Assembly (NCBI GenBank): GCA_028686345.1
Contig: JAQUCE010000015.1
Span: 1-62,699, forward strand
Length of the DNA stretch: 62,699 nt
Direction: 5' to 3'
Origin: Kiritimatiellia bacterium
Lineage (GTDB): Bacteria > Verrucomicrobiota > Kiritimatiellia > RFP12 > UBA1067
This document shows, one piece after another, positions 15,391 through 24,355 of this stretch. Within the stretch, counting starts at the first letter, position 1, and each line of letters starts with the position of its first letter. The position numbers were made by a program, and so were the translations under genes. The notes below the pieces were generated by a model. The model was not told where the DNA came from. It saw only the letters and a program-made list of their open reading frames with translations, and did no database searches.

Positions 15391-18219
15391 ATGAAACAGA
15401 GGTTATTATCAAGGTGTTTCCCCGCAGCCATCTGGGCTGCCGCTACCATCACCTGCTCCAGCGCACTGCCTGCGTCAGGTGGTGCTGAAGCAGCTGCGGC
15501 GCAGCGTGAGCAAGTCCCGCAGCTGCGTGGCGTTGAGGTCAGCGGACGGTTTGTACGGGTTGAGCTGCCGGGCGACAACCGCTACTTGTCGCTGGCCGAG
15601 GTTGAGGTCTTGGCTGGTGGAAAAAACCTGGCATTGAAAGCCAAGGCTTCGCAATCATCCCAATGGGGTGGCGGAGCCGCCGGGCTGGCGGTGGATGGTA
15701 ATCGCAACCCGGTGTACACCGAGGGCTCAGTGACCCATACGGAGTTAAACAGCGCCCCTTGGTGGGAGGTTGACCTGGGCCGCGTTCAAAAGATTGACTC
15801 CATCAAAATCTGGAATCGCGCGTCAATGCGCGAGCGGCTGGACGGCTGCAGGGTTTCAATTCTCGACGACAAACGCTGCCAGCTGGCGCATGCGTCGGCG
15901 GCTAAGGCGGGCGCAACGCTGGAGTTTGTGGTCGCTGAGATGAGCCCCGGTTCAGGGAAGGTCATTGCGGCGATCCCCGCTCCGCCACCGCCACCGCCCA
16001 TGAAGGGGGAGACCATCAAAACAGCCGACCTGCCGCAGGGCTTGCAGCCGGAGGCGGCGGCCAAGCTGCTGGAGGCCGGTGTTGAGGAAATCTTGTTTGT
16101 GAAGCGTTTCACCCTCAACGCCAACCATGTTTACACCGAGTATGTCAACAGCCGCTGGCTGCCAGGCGGTAACCTCTGCGCCCTGAATTTGAGAACCGGT
16201 GCTGTGCGTGAGCTAATCCCCGAGTTTAATGCCTGCGTCTTCAACCGCTTTGACCTCTCCTTTGACGCCAAGAAGGTGATCTTCGATTGCAAGCGTACTC
16301 AGAACGAGGGCTATCGCATTTTCGAGGTCAATGTTGATGGCACGGGCTTGCGTCAATTGACCTTTCCTGTGACAAACGAGAAGGAGTTGCAGGCCAAGCA
16401 TGGTAAACCTGGGTATCACTACGGCACCGATGACCTGCACCCCTGCTACCTCCCGGATGGCGGGGTGATGTTCTCGTCAACGCGCTGTCAATACGGCACG
16501 CTCTGTGACAGCCCCAGCATTTTCACAACCAAGGTAATCCACCGCATGGATGGCGATGGCGGGAATATCCTCCAGCTGAGCAATAACTCGGTCAGCGAGG
16601 CCTCACCAGCCATGATGTCGGATGGCAGGGTCATGTATCATCGCTGGGAGTATGTTGATAAAGCGGCTGGCAACTTGAAGTGCATCTGGGCCATGCGCTC
16701 GGATGGCACAGGCTCGGTGGAAATTTACGGCAACTCCATCTCGCACCCCGAGACCTTGATCTACCCACGCGCCATTCCCGGATCTGATGACAAAATTGTG
16801 ATGCTGGGCGCAACCCACTGGGGCCCTAATAACGCCATGGGCACGGTGATAGTTGTGGATATGCGCAAGCACATCCGCTCGTATGATGCCATGCGCTTTG
16901 TGACCTCTGACATCAACGCGTTCGGCCACGACGGGTTCTATTTCAAAAATGCGGAGGGCAAATGGTACCGCGATTCAACCGGTATTGATGGGCGGCTCTT
17001 CAAAGACCCCTATCCGCTCTCTGAACATCTTTTTATCGCCGCCCACAAGCCCAAAGGGTTGAAGTGGGATAACGCCATCGGCTATGACCTGACAGTTATC
17101 GACGGCGAGGGCAACGGACAGGTACTCTACCGCGATCACGCCATCTCCTGCTGGCACCCCTATCCATTGCTCGCGCGAACCAAGCCGCCAGTGCTGCTCT
17201 CCGCCATTGACGAAGAGCTCGCCAATCAGCGGGAGGCGCTCTGCATTGTGCAGGATGTGCACTACGGCATGGAGGGTGTGGAGCCCGGCACAGTCAAGTT
17301 TATCCGCGTGATGGAGCAGGTGTCGCGTCCCTGGTCGGTTATCAATGATTGGTGCGGCTCTGATCGGGACGGCATGGCTTACACCGCTCTGGGCAACAAC
17401 CTGCTTGGACTTAAGGTTCAATATGGCCTTGTGCCGGTCAATGCTGACGGCTCAGCCTGTTTCAAGGTTCCTGCCAACAAGAACATCTATTTCCAGGCTT
17501 TGGATAAAAACTACATGGCCGTACACACTGAGCGCACCTTTGTCAACTATATGCCAGGTGAGGTGCGCGGCTGCGTGGGCTGCCACGAGCTGCCCAATGA
17601 TGTCCCAACCACACGCCGCACCACCAATATGGCGCTGGGCGGCACAGGGCCGGCCGCGCTGCAGGCTCAGCCCGGCGAGGCTAGTGTTGGCAAGCTCTTC
17701 GACTATCCCCGACAGATCCAGCCGATCCTGGATAAACAGTGCATAGAGTGTCACGCCGGCGACAAACCTAAGGCCGATCTGGCCTTGACTGGTGAGGCGC
17801 AGGGAATCTACAGCCGCTCTTACAACAACTTGATCGCGCGCTCACGCAAGGTTGCTAACCTGCTCGGCAACCGCGCTCTGCTGAATGAGAATGCCGGCTC
17901 CGCCTGTATTGAGTATATGCCGCCCTACACCATCGGCTCCACCACCAGCCTGCTGCTGGCCATGCACGCAGAGGGACGTTTCGAGCCGCGTGACAAGACG
18001 ACCGCCGCTATGGCCAAATTAAAGGCCAAGGCTCACGTCAGCGTTAAACTCAGCGACGCGGAGTTCTATGCGCTGGCGAATTGGATTGATGCCAACTGCC
18101 AGTTCCACCCCTCCTACTGGGGCCGTAAGCACGAGAAGTTCGCGGGGCATGAGAACTTCCGTCCGCAGGTTAAATTTGATGAGGCTGTCGGCACGGAGCC
18201 CCCGGCCTGGAATCGCTAG
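15391..18219 (+). CDS. HzsA-related secreted multidomain c-type cytochrome
   Basis: 942 residues from the ATG at 15391, which has AAAGGA at the right distance. The longer open frame upstream only translates repeats. Order: signal peptide (1-~28); an F5/8-type C domain (~45-190); a Pro-rich linker; a beta-propeller-like region with dipeptides of the TolB kind (GYRIFEVNVDGTGLRQLTFP); then two haem c motifs, CVGCH (Cys728, Cys731, His732) and CIECH (Cys784, Cys787, His788). This matches PVC proteins annotated as related to hydrazine synthase subunit A. No other anammox gene is present here, so hydrazine chemistry should not be assumed. A periplasmic redox role linked to polysaccharide metabolism is a reasonable guess. 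Confidence 0.82.
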   Translation: MKQRLLSRCFPAAIWAAATITCSSALPASGGAEAAAAQREQVPQLRGVEVSGRFVRVELPGDNRYLSLAEVEVLAGGKNLALKAKASQSSQWGGGAAGLAVDGNRNPVYTEGSVTHTELNSAPWWEVDLGRVQKIDSIKIWNRASMRERLDGCRVSILDDKRCQLAHASAAKAGATLEFVVAEMSPGSGKVIAAIPAPPPPPPMKGETIKTADLPQGLQPEAAAKLLEAGVEEILFVKRFTLNANHVYTEYVNSRWLPGGNLCALNLRTGAVRELIPEFNACVFNRFDLSFDAKKVIFDCKRTQNEGYRIFEVNVDGTGLRQLTFPVTNEKELQAKHGKPGYHYGTDDLHPCYLPDGGVMFSSTRCQYGTLCDSPSIFTTKVIHRMDGDGGNILQLSNNSVSEASPAMMSDGRVMYHRWEYVDKAAGNLKCIWAMRSDGTGSVEIYGNSISHPETLIYPRAIPGSDDKIVMLGATHWGPNNAMGTVIVVDMRKHIRSYDAMRFVTSDINAFGHDGFYFKNAEGKWYRDSTGIDGRLFKDPYPLSEHLFIAAHKPKGLKWDNAIGYDLTVIDGEGNGQVLYRDHAISCWHPYPLLARTKPPVLLSAIDEELANQREALCIVQDVHYGMEGVEPGTVKFIRVMEQVSRPWSVINDWCGSDRDGMAYTALGNNLLGLKVQYGLVPVNADGSACFKVPANKNIYFQALDKNYMAVHTERTFVNYMPGEVRGCVGCHELPNDVPTTRRTTNMALGGTGPAALQAQPGEASVGKLFDYPRQIQPILDKQCIECHAGDKPKADLALTGEAQGIYSRSYNNLIARSRKVANLLGNRALLNENAGSACIEYMPPYTIGSTTSLLLAMHAEGRFEPRDKTTAAMAKLKAKAHVSVKLSDAEFYALANWIDANCQFHPSYWGRKHEKFAGHENFRPQVKFDEAVGTEPPAWNR

Positions 18220-18746
18220 CAGGCTGTTAGTTGTTTGAACTGCATACGTTCGGAGCGCGCGGCGTGAGACCAGATCATTGCGGGTAAAACCTGGAGGTAT
18301 GCCACGGGGTTGATGGCGAGGTGATCGACAAAGGAGATTCGATGTTCACACTGGTGCTGAATTCTAGCGAAGGAACCGGGGTGGTGACGATCCCCTTTGG
18401 CACTTTTATTCTGGTTCATTAACATCTGCATGCGGCGGGTGGACGATGGCTGCGCCTTCCGGGTCGTCCACCAACACCGCATGCCAAGTCGACACAGTAT
18501 ATCCGCCGCTATGCGGTGGATGAATGCGAAGCAAGCCGCAACAAGGCCTGACCGTCAACTTTTCAGAAAGGAAAGGACAATTAATTGTTTTTTCTAGTCG
18601 CTTAAGCGCCTAACGTGTCTCAGGAGTGTTGCCCGCTCTGAAAGTGGAGAGGGAGCATCCGGTCAGTTTTTAAAACAGCCGCGTAAAATGAGAGGCATCC
18701 GCAGGCCCGAGCGGCGGAAGAGTGCACCCGGCGAAGCAGGCCAGCC
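18220..18746. other. Gene-free interval with a single REP copy and other repeats
   Basis: Contains a GACGATG-type partial element (about 18437-18470) and one REP unit (18491-18530) with the same 3' flank as 15330-15360. An ACAATTAATTGT-containing segment (about 18568-18612) is shared with 55278-55319. No gene was recognised. Confidence 0.65.
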
Positions 18747-19616
18747 TCACGTGCCGCGGCTGCCCCAACTCAGTTTGCGGCGCAGCACCTCATACGGATT
18801 ATACCCTTGCAGCTCAATCACCGGAACTGTCAGCGTATTCTTTTCAATCTCAATCCGGCAGCCCTGAGTAACCAACTCGTTGCAACGGCCATCAGAGCTG
18901 ACCAACATGGGCGAAGTGCACTCAATCACTTTGATCACAATCTTGGTGGTGTCCCGCAACACCAAAGGTCGCGAGGTTAGGGAGTGCGGACATATGAAAC
19001 TGACCACAAAGGCAGGGGTGGCAGGCATAACAATCGGCCCCCCGGCGGCCAGTGAGTAGGCGGTGCTGCCAGTTGGGGTCGCCACAATAATGCCGTCACA
19101 TAAAAACTGCGATACGCTCATCTTATCCAGGATCAGCTCCAGTTTAACCGCATGCCCGGTTGCTCCGCGGCTAACCACCGCGTCGTTCAATGCGCCCGGC
19201 AGGGCAAGCGTCTCTCCTGCGGGGTTGATAACCTTTAGAGCGAGCGCTGTGCGGTGGCTCACATAATAAGAGCCGTTGTAAAGGTGACGCAACGCCTCCT
19301 CATACTGATGATCCTCAACGCTCGTTAAGTAACCCAGTGAGCCGATGTTCAACCCCATCATCGGCAGTTGACGGTCGCCCATCTGATGGGCCGCATCCAG
19401 CATGGTGCCGTCACCGCCCAGCACCACGACACCCTCGACCCCTTTTTCCACAAAGCACTCCGCAGCACAACACTGAGAGGATAGCTGCCCGGCATGCGTT
19501 GAGCTTTGCAACCAGAGTTCAAAACCGAGCCCCTGGGCGCACGCAACCACCTCCGCCAAAAGCTCTACGGCCCGCTCTTTACTGAAATTTGTGATTACAC
19601 CAATGGTTCGCATCAT
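18747..19616 (-). CDS. nadK: NAD kinase
   Basis: About 289 residues from the ATG at 19616 (an in-frame TTG at 19634 is less likely). It phosphorylates NAD to NADP in the cytoplasm. The family motifs are present: GGDGTMLDAAH, the LNDAVVSRG segment in the NE/D position, and TPTGSTAYSLAAGGPIV. The start overlaps the stop of the TlyA gene (ATGATG/TGA), so it is translationally coupled to it. The pairing of tlyA and nadK in one operon is widespread in bacteria and supports both calls. Confidence 0.95.
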   Translation of the reverse strand: MMRTIGVITNFSKERAVELLAEVVACAQGLGFELWLQSSTHAGQLSSQCCAAECFVEKGVEGVVVLGGDGTMLDAAHQMGDRQLPMMGLNIGSLGYLTSVEDHQYEEALRHLYNGSYYVSHRTALALKVINPAGETLALPGALNDAVVSRGATGHAVKLELILDKMSVSQFLCDGIIVATPTGSTAYSLAAGGPIVMPATPAFVVSFICPHSLTSRPLVLRDTTKIVIKVIECTSPMLVSSDGRCNELVTQGCRIEIEKNTLTVPVIELQGYNPYEVLRRKLSWGSRGT

Positions 19617-20353
19617 GAGTACCCCTTGCGCCAACGCGCCAGAAATTCAACATTACCCTCCGGCCCCCGCAGGGGTGACTCAACGCACCCCAGCCACTCC
19701 AACCTCAGCTCTTCGGTGCCGAAACGCCGGATCTCCTCCACCACCGCCTGATGCACAGCCGGGTCGCGCACCACCCCGCGCGGCGCTTGTTTACGCCCTG
19801 CTTCAAACTGCGGCTTGATCAGCGAAATAATCTCGCGCCCAGCCTCCAGCACCGCTGCCATGGGCGGCAGAATGAGTTTCAGAGAGATAAAAGAGACATC
19901 AGTCACAGCCACCTGCGGCTGCTCCGGTAGATCCTCCAAGCGCAGATAACGCGCATTAAAAGATTCCATCACGTGTACACGCTGGTCCTGACGTAACTTC
20001 CAGTGCAACTGGCCCCGACCGACATCCACTGCAATCATCCGCAGTGCGCCATGCTGCAGCAGACAATCGGTGAAGCCGCCGGTGGAAGCTCCCACATCCA
20101 AACCAACCAGGCCGGTCACGTCAAAATCCGGGAAGGCCGTAAAAGCCCCCTGCATCTTATCTCCGCCGCGGCTAACAAACCGTGGTCGGGCGGTCACCTC
20201 CAACGGCAGATCGTTTGCATAGCGATGACCACACTTGGCAGCCACCTGGCCGGAGACCCGCACAGCACCCGCCAGGATCAGACGCTGGGCCAGCTCTTTG
20301 CTATCAGCCAGTCCTGCCTCCACCAGCAGTGTATCTAAACGTTCTTTTTTCAT
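19613..20353 (-). CDS. tlyA: TlyA-family rRNA 2'-O-methyltransferase (hemolysin A family)
   Basis: 246 residues. An S4 RNA-binding domain (KERLDTLLVEAGLADSKELA, about 3-60) precedes an FtsJ-like methyltransferase domain with the SAM-binding DVGASTGGFTD motif and SLIKPQFE near the end. In other bacteria TlyA methylates the ribose of 16S and/or 23S rRNA. It overlaps hisD upstream (TAATG) and nadK downstream. Despite the family's old name there is no sign of a toxin. Confidence 0.93.
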   Translation of the reverse strand: MKKERLDTLLVEAGLADSKELAQRLILAGAVRVSGQVAAKCGHRYANDLPLEVTARPRFVSRGGDKMQGAFTAFPDFDVTGLVGLDVGASTGGFTDCLLQHGALRMIAVDVGRGQLHWKLRQDQRVHVMESFNARYLRLEDLPEQPQVAVTDVSFISLKLILPPMAAVLEAGREIISLIKPQFEAGRKQAPRGVVRDPAVHQAVVEEIRRFGTEELRLEWLGCVESPLRGPEGNVEFLARWRKGYS

Positions 20354-21651
20354 TACTCGAAACGGATGGCTGCACTGCGGCCATGCGCATCCAGCCCCTC
20401 CACCTCCGCAAAGGTTTCGATTGAGCCGCGCGTTTCAGCCAAATCCGCCTGCGTATACTCCACAAAGCTGTGCCGTCGCCGAAAATCATCGGCTGTCAGG
20501 CCATTGAACATCCGGGCGGCACCTCCGGTTGGCAGCACATGACTCGGACCAGCGATAAAATCACCAGCCGCCTCCGGTGTCCACCCGCCGATAAACACTG
20601 CTCCAGCGCAGCGCACCAGGTTCAGCAGCTCGCGTGCATTCGCTGTCATAATCTCAAAGTGCTCGGGGGCAAAGCGGTTGACCAGCTCCATGCCCTGCTT
20701 CAACGCTGGCACAACCACCAGCAGTATCCCGTTATTTTGGATAACGCGTTCAATCAGCTCCCTGCGCGAAAGAGTTTCCTGCTGCGCAAGAAGCTCCTTT
20801 TTAACCGCCTCGGCCATTGCCATCGAATCAGTTACCAGCAAAGATTTCTCATCGCCGCTGCCATGCTCAGCCTGCGACAGCAGATCAGCGGCCACCCAGG
20901 CCGGGTTGGCGGCAGCATCGGCCAGCACCGCAATCTCACTGGGACCGGCAACCTGATCAATCCCCACATATCCGTAAACCTGGCGCTTGGCAGCGGTGAC
21001 ATAGGCATTGCCAGGACCGGCGATTTTCTGCACTGGCGCAATGCTTTGGGTTCCGAAGGCCATCAAGCCAATCGCCTGAATGCCGCCGACCTTATAGATC
21101 TCGGTTACGCCCGCGATTTTCAAGGCATAGAGCAAAACCGGGTTCACGGTTTTATCGCGTCCGCAGGGCGTGCAGGCAACGATCTCAGGCACCCCGGCGC
21201 ACTTGGCCAGCGTCACAGTCATAATCGCGGTGGATGCCAGCGGCGCGGTTCCACCCGGGACATAGACCCCCACGCGCTCCATGGGTGAAAAGCACTCCCC
21301 CAGGAAGCCGCCGTGCGCGGTCTCCATCTGCCACGCATCACGCATGCCAGCCTCGGCAAACAACTTCACGCGGCCATGCGCATCCCGCACCGCCCGTTTA
21401 ATGCGTGCCGGCACCCCTTTAACAGCGTCCGCCAGCTCCGCTTGCGAGAGCAGCATCTCGGAGACCTTGAGGGTCGCGCCATCAAATTTGCGGACAGCGG
21501 CCAGCACAGCGGGATTCCCGCGCTGCCTGATATCAGCCAGCACCTCAGCGGCGACGCGCTCAGCCTCAGGCGCAAAAGCAGGGCGCCGGAGAAATTTCTC
21601 CACTGTCGGAGAAGGTGCTGTAACCGACCATTTGCAGATTTTGATACTCAT
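20353..21651 (-). CDS. hisD: Histidinol dehydrogenase
   Basis: 432 residues, full length. It oxidises L-histidinol to L-histidine in two NAD-dependent steps. Visible conserved segments: GVYVPGGTAPLASTAIM; AGPGNAYVTAAKRQVYG with VGIDQVAGPSEI; and the zinc-site region DLLSQAEHGSGDEKSLLV, plus FAPEHFEIM. It is the first gene of a three-gene overlapping unit with tlyA and nadK, and no other his gene is in the window. The start ATG at 21651 is well placed by the conserved N-terminus. Confidence 0.96.
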   Translation of the reverse strand: MSIKICKWSVTAPSPTVEKFLRRPAFAPEAERVAAEVLADIRQRGNPAVLAAVRKFDGATLKVSEMLLSQAELADAVKGVPARIKRAVRDAHGRVKLFAEAGMRDAWQMETAHGGFLGECFSPMERVGVYVPGGTAPLASTAIMTVTLAKCAGVPEIVACTPCGRDKTVNPVLLYALKIAGVTEIYKVGGIQAIGLMAFGTQSIAPVQKIAGPGNAYVTAAKRQVYGYVGIDQVAGPSEIAVLADAAANPAWVAADLLSQAEHGSGDEKSLLVTDSMAMAEAVKKELLAQQETLSRRELIERVIQNNGILLVVVPALKQGMELVNRFAPEHFEIMTANARELLNLVRCAGAVFIGGWTPEAAGDFIAGPSHVLPTGGAARMFNGLTADDFRRRHSFVEYTQADLAETRGSIETFAEVEGLDAHGRSAAIRFE

Positions 21652-22167
21652 CTTGTCACTCCTGTTACAAAAACCGAAAAAATTATCTATCGTAGCCTGT
21701 CGCGCGACTTGCAGGTTTCATTAAAATTTAAATGCCAATCAAAGATTATGAAATCCCTTGATGCGCCTTTGACGAACAGACACCTGGCACCCGCAAATTG
21801 CTTCACAGAAGCAACGCTACACCCCGGGACGCGCTTTTCAGGAGCCTGCTGCAAAATGCCGCTGCTAGAGCGGCATCGGACGGCGATGCTGTGCGACGAT
21901 GTTGGTGAATGCTCGGGATCATGCGTGAAAATTGCCAACCAACATCGTCGCCGCTATCGTAAACCGACGGCGCGGCTGACTATACTCTGCGTGCCTGATC
22001 AATCGCGTGCCGCCAGCAGTCGCCCGCATAGCGGACGACCTCCTTGCTTCGCGCATTGGTTTCAAAGCGATCATGTCAGATTGAAAATGTTTTCTGCAAG
22101 CAAGATGCTTGCACTACTCCATGATCACTTTTACAGCAACTTCTCAATCACCCGCTTTGAAGCTGCT
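21652..22167. repeat. Gene-free interval built of dispersed repeats
   Basis: About 21683-21880 is similar to 29083-29390 (shared pieces such as GCGCCTTTGACGAACAG and AAATTGCTTCA). 21885-21975 is a GACGATG-type hairpin element. 22019-22039 is a REP palindrome (GTCGCCCGC-ATA-GCGGACGAC). 22088-22167 resembles 4482-4562. No gene was recognised. Confidence 0.75.
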
Positions 22168-22719
22168 TCAGGGCTTGGCCTTTGGCTCAGGGATAATTAG
22201 GTCAAAGCCGAAATTCTCGACTGGTCGGCCCAACTTCTCCTCCATTTTCTTGGCAACAAGCTCAAAGCCATCTTTGAACGCCGTGAGTTTAGCGGCTTCA
22301 CGGGCATGTGTGCGCTCATCCATATTCTTGAAGCTTTTGGCGTGCTTATCCAACACTGCTAAGCGATCCGCAGTCAAGCCATCCTCCAGGCGCTCCAACT
22401 TCAGCGTGGCTTTTTCCACGCTCGGATAAGTCGCTCCACCTTTAGCAATCTTACGCACCTTGATTTTGCTCGACGGGAAAGCCTCTGTACGCTCTTTATC
22501 CGCGCTCCACTCTTTTTTACAATCAGCCAAGACTGCCGGGAAGACCCGCATCTCCTCCTGAACCTCCTGGAAAGCCTTTTTATATTCATCAGCTGACATG
22601 ACTTTGTAGCCAACTCCGCCAATCATATCGGTCAGTTTAACAATGAAAAACTGCTCCGCACCCTGTAAAACAGCGGTTAGCATGACCATGCTCAGAAACA
22701 CCATCACTCTTAATTTCAT
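22168..22719 (-). CDS. Small secreted protein of unknown function
   Basis: 183 residues with a signal peptide (MKLRVMVFLSMVMLTAVLQGA). The mature part is charged and helical, rich in Lys and Glu, with no motif I recognise. Its ATG overlaps the stop of the aminotransferase gene (ATGA), so it is the last gene of a coupled four-gene operon. Its 3' end reaches the edge of a dispersed repeat that also occurs at 4482-4562, so the C-terminus may be recently altered. A periplasmic chaperone-like or structural role would be speculation. Confidence 0.7.
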   Translation of the reverse strand: MKLRVMVFLSMVMLTAVLQGAEQFFIVKLTDMIGGVGYKVMSADEYKKAFQEVQEEMRVFPAVLADCKKEWSADKERTEAFPSSKIKVRKIAKGGATYPSVEKATLKLERLEDGLTADRLAVLDKHAKSFKNMDERTHAREAAKLTAFKDGFELVAKKMEEKLGRPVENFGFDLIIPEPKAKP

Positions 22720-23942
22720 TTTTCAACTCCTTTTTTTATCTCCGACAAAGCTAGCTTATAACTCGCGACCGCCTCTTTAAAGGCTGGTGCGGAACGCTGA
22801 ATAACATCCTCCTGCACACTGAAAGAGAGCCGGAAATAGCCGGGGTAGCCAAACCCGGTTCCCGGCACTGCCAAAATATTCCGTTGCAGCAGCGCGCTCA
22901 CAAACTGAACGTCATCTCCGCCCGGCGCCTCGGGGAAGAAGTAAAAGGCCCCGGCAGGCATACTGAAGTTGATGCCAGCCCCCCTCAGAACAGCGGCCAT
23001 GGCATCCCTGCGGCGCTGGTAAATTCCTATGTCCACGCCAGCATCGAGCATTTGAAGGGCCATGCGCTGGCCGATAACCGGCGCGTTCACAAACCCCAGC
23101 GTGCGGTTGGTCAGGGTGACAGCATTGATCAGAGTCCGGACATCCGGCATCTGTGGATTGGCGACCAAGTAGCCGACGCGCTCCCCGGGAATCGAGAGTT
23201 TTTTTGAAAAAGATCCGAGCACCAACGCAAAGGGAGTTAAGGGCAGCACAGGCGGCACCTCCACCCCGTCATAGGCCAGAAAACGATAGGGCTCATCGCT
23301 GACAAGATAAACAGGACGCTCCCGCCCCCCATTAATCTTTGTGATCCAGGCTCCCAACTCTTGCAGGATTTCCTTGGAGTAGATGCAGCCAGTGGGGTTG
23401 TTGGGCGAATTGATCAACACCACGCGTGTTTTTTCACAGACCGCCCCTTTAATTGCCTCCAAATCAAGTTGAAATGCGGGTGCAATCGAAGGCACCGGGC
23501 GCAGCAGACCGCCAAAATGAGCGCAGTAGGCTCCATACTCGACAAAATACGGGGCAGGCGTGATCACCTCGTCACCTGGCTCCAGAACTGCTCTGAAAAA
23601 CGCGGTCAGCGCCCCGGCCGCACCGCAGGTGACAACCACGTGCGCTGCCTGGAGCTCCGCCTGCTGCTCCTTGCTCAGCATTTCAGCGAGGGCTGCCCGA
23701 AAAACAGGGAGGCCGGCGTTAGGGCAATAGCCCATGCCCAGCGATTGGCTCAACTGCCCTGCAAGCTCAATCAGTATCTCACGTGTGTTAGCTGGCGGTG
23801 GAATATCAGGGTTGCCCAGACTGAAGTCAAAAACACTCTCCGCGCCGAACTTCTGCTTCAGCTCAGCGCCCTTTTCAAACATCTTTCTAATCCAGGAGGA
23901 TTTCTCCATCTGCGCCTGAATATTTTCGGATATCATTCTCAT
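22716..23942 (-). CDS. Class I/II PLP-dependent aminotransferase
   Basis: 408 residues, AspC-like fold. Conserved pieces: SLGNPDIPPP near the N-terminus, INSPNNPTGCIYSKE, VSDEPYRFLAYDG with the PLP-contacting Asp, and GSFSKKLSIPGERVGY with the Schiff-base Lys. It should transfer an amino group between an amino acid and a keto acid; the substrate cannot be read. It overlaps the TrpR-family gene upstream by four bases and the small secreted protein downstream by four. The link to a TrpR-type regulator suggests aromatic amino acids, but that is inference. Confidence 0.9.
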   Translation of the reverse strand: MRMISENIQAQMEKSSWIRKMFEKGAELKQKFGAESVFDFSLGNPDIPPPANTREILIELAGQLSQSLGMGYCPNAGLPVFRAALAEMLSKEQQAELQAAHVVVTCGAAGALTAFFRAVLEPGDEVITPAPYFVEYGAYCAHFGGLLRPVPSIAPAFQLDLEAIKGAVCEKTRVVLINSPNNPTGCIYSKEILQELGAWITKINGGRERPVYLVSDEPYRFLAYDGVEVPPVLPLTPFALVLGSFSKKLSIPGERVGYLVANPQMPDVRTLINAVTLTNRTLGFVNAPVIGQRMALQMLDAGVDIGIYQRRRDAMAAVLRGAGINFSMPAGAFYFFPEAPGGDDVQFVSALLQRNILAVPGTGFGYPGYFRLSFSVQEDVIQRSAPAFKEAVASYKLALSEIKKGVEK

Positions 23943-24355
23943 ACTTTATCACCTTTAAGTTTACGGCGCACGACACTTTTATCGTCCCGTAAAATCTTTG
24001 AGCCGCGTGTGATTTTGCAGAGACTGATGCCCAGCATCGCGGCAATCTTGCGCTGCGAAACCCCTGCGTCTAACAGTTCAAGCAGCTGCCAGCGCAGCAC
24101 CACGTCGCGCCGCTCATTGGCTGTCAAGAGCTCCTGTAAAAAAAGCTGCGCTTCATCCGGTGATGACAGAGAGGCCAGCACCTGGCACAGCCTCTCCAAT
24201 GCACTCTGGTCAAATCGCGGCTTTGAATTACTCTTTTCTTGCGGCTTTGAGATACTCCATCTCCTTAATATTATCCAGGCGTTGCTGGAGCAGGGGAAAG
24301 GTTGTTTTATGCTTGTACAACGCCTCGCAGGTGGTGAAATCAATAAAGTAAACAC
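23939..24355 (-). CDS. TrpR-family transcriptional regulator (start uncertain)
   Basis: The frame extends to an ATG at 24355, but the believable protein is only the last ~95 residues (LERLCQVLASLSSPDEAQLF onward). It contains a helix-turn-helix GVSQRKIAAMLGISLCKITR and GSKILRDD, matching the ITRGS motif of Trp repressors of E. coli and Chlamydia. The first ~45 codons overlap the 3' end of the upstream gene in another frame and are probably not translated. No ATG, GTG or TTG occurs between 24200 and 24288; TTG at 24199 would cut into helix A. A rare start codon or coupled re-initiation near 24260 is possible. It would bind DNA with an amino acid or similar co-repressor. Confidence 0.75.
   Translation of the reverse strand: MFTLLISPPARRCTSIKQPFPCSSNAWIILRRWSISKPQEKSNSKPRFDQSALERLCQVLASLSSPDEAQLFLQELLTANERRDVVLRWQLLELLDAGVSQRKIAAMLGISLCKITRGSKILRDDKSVVRRKLKGDKV

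Noticed and set aside
15391..18219. Anammox hydrazine synthase
   Set aside because: Only the alpha-like subunit family is present. There are no beta/gamma subunits and no hydrazine dehydrogenase nearby, and related proteins are common in non-anammox PVC bacteria.
18216..18482. 88-codon minus-strand frame after the HzsA-like gene
   Set aside because: It overlaps repeat elements, has no recognisable domain and no ribosome site.
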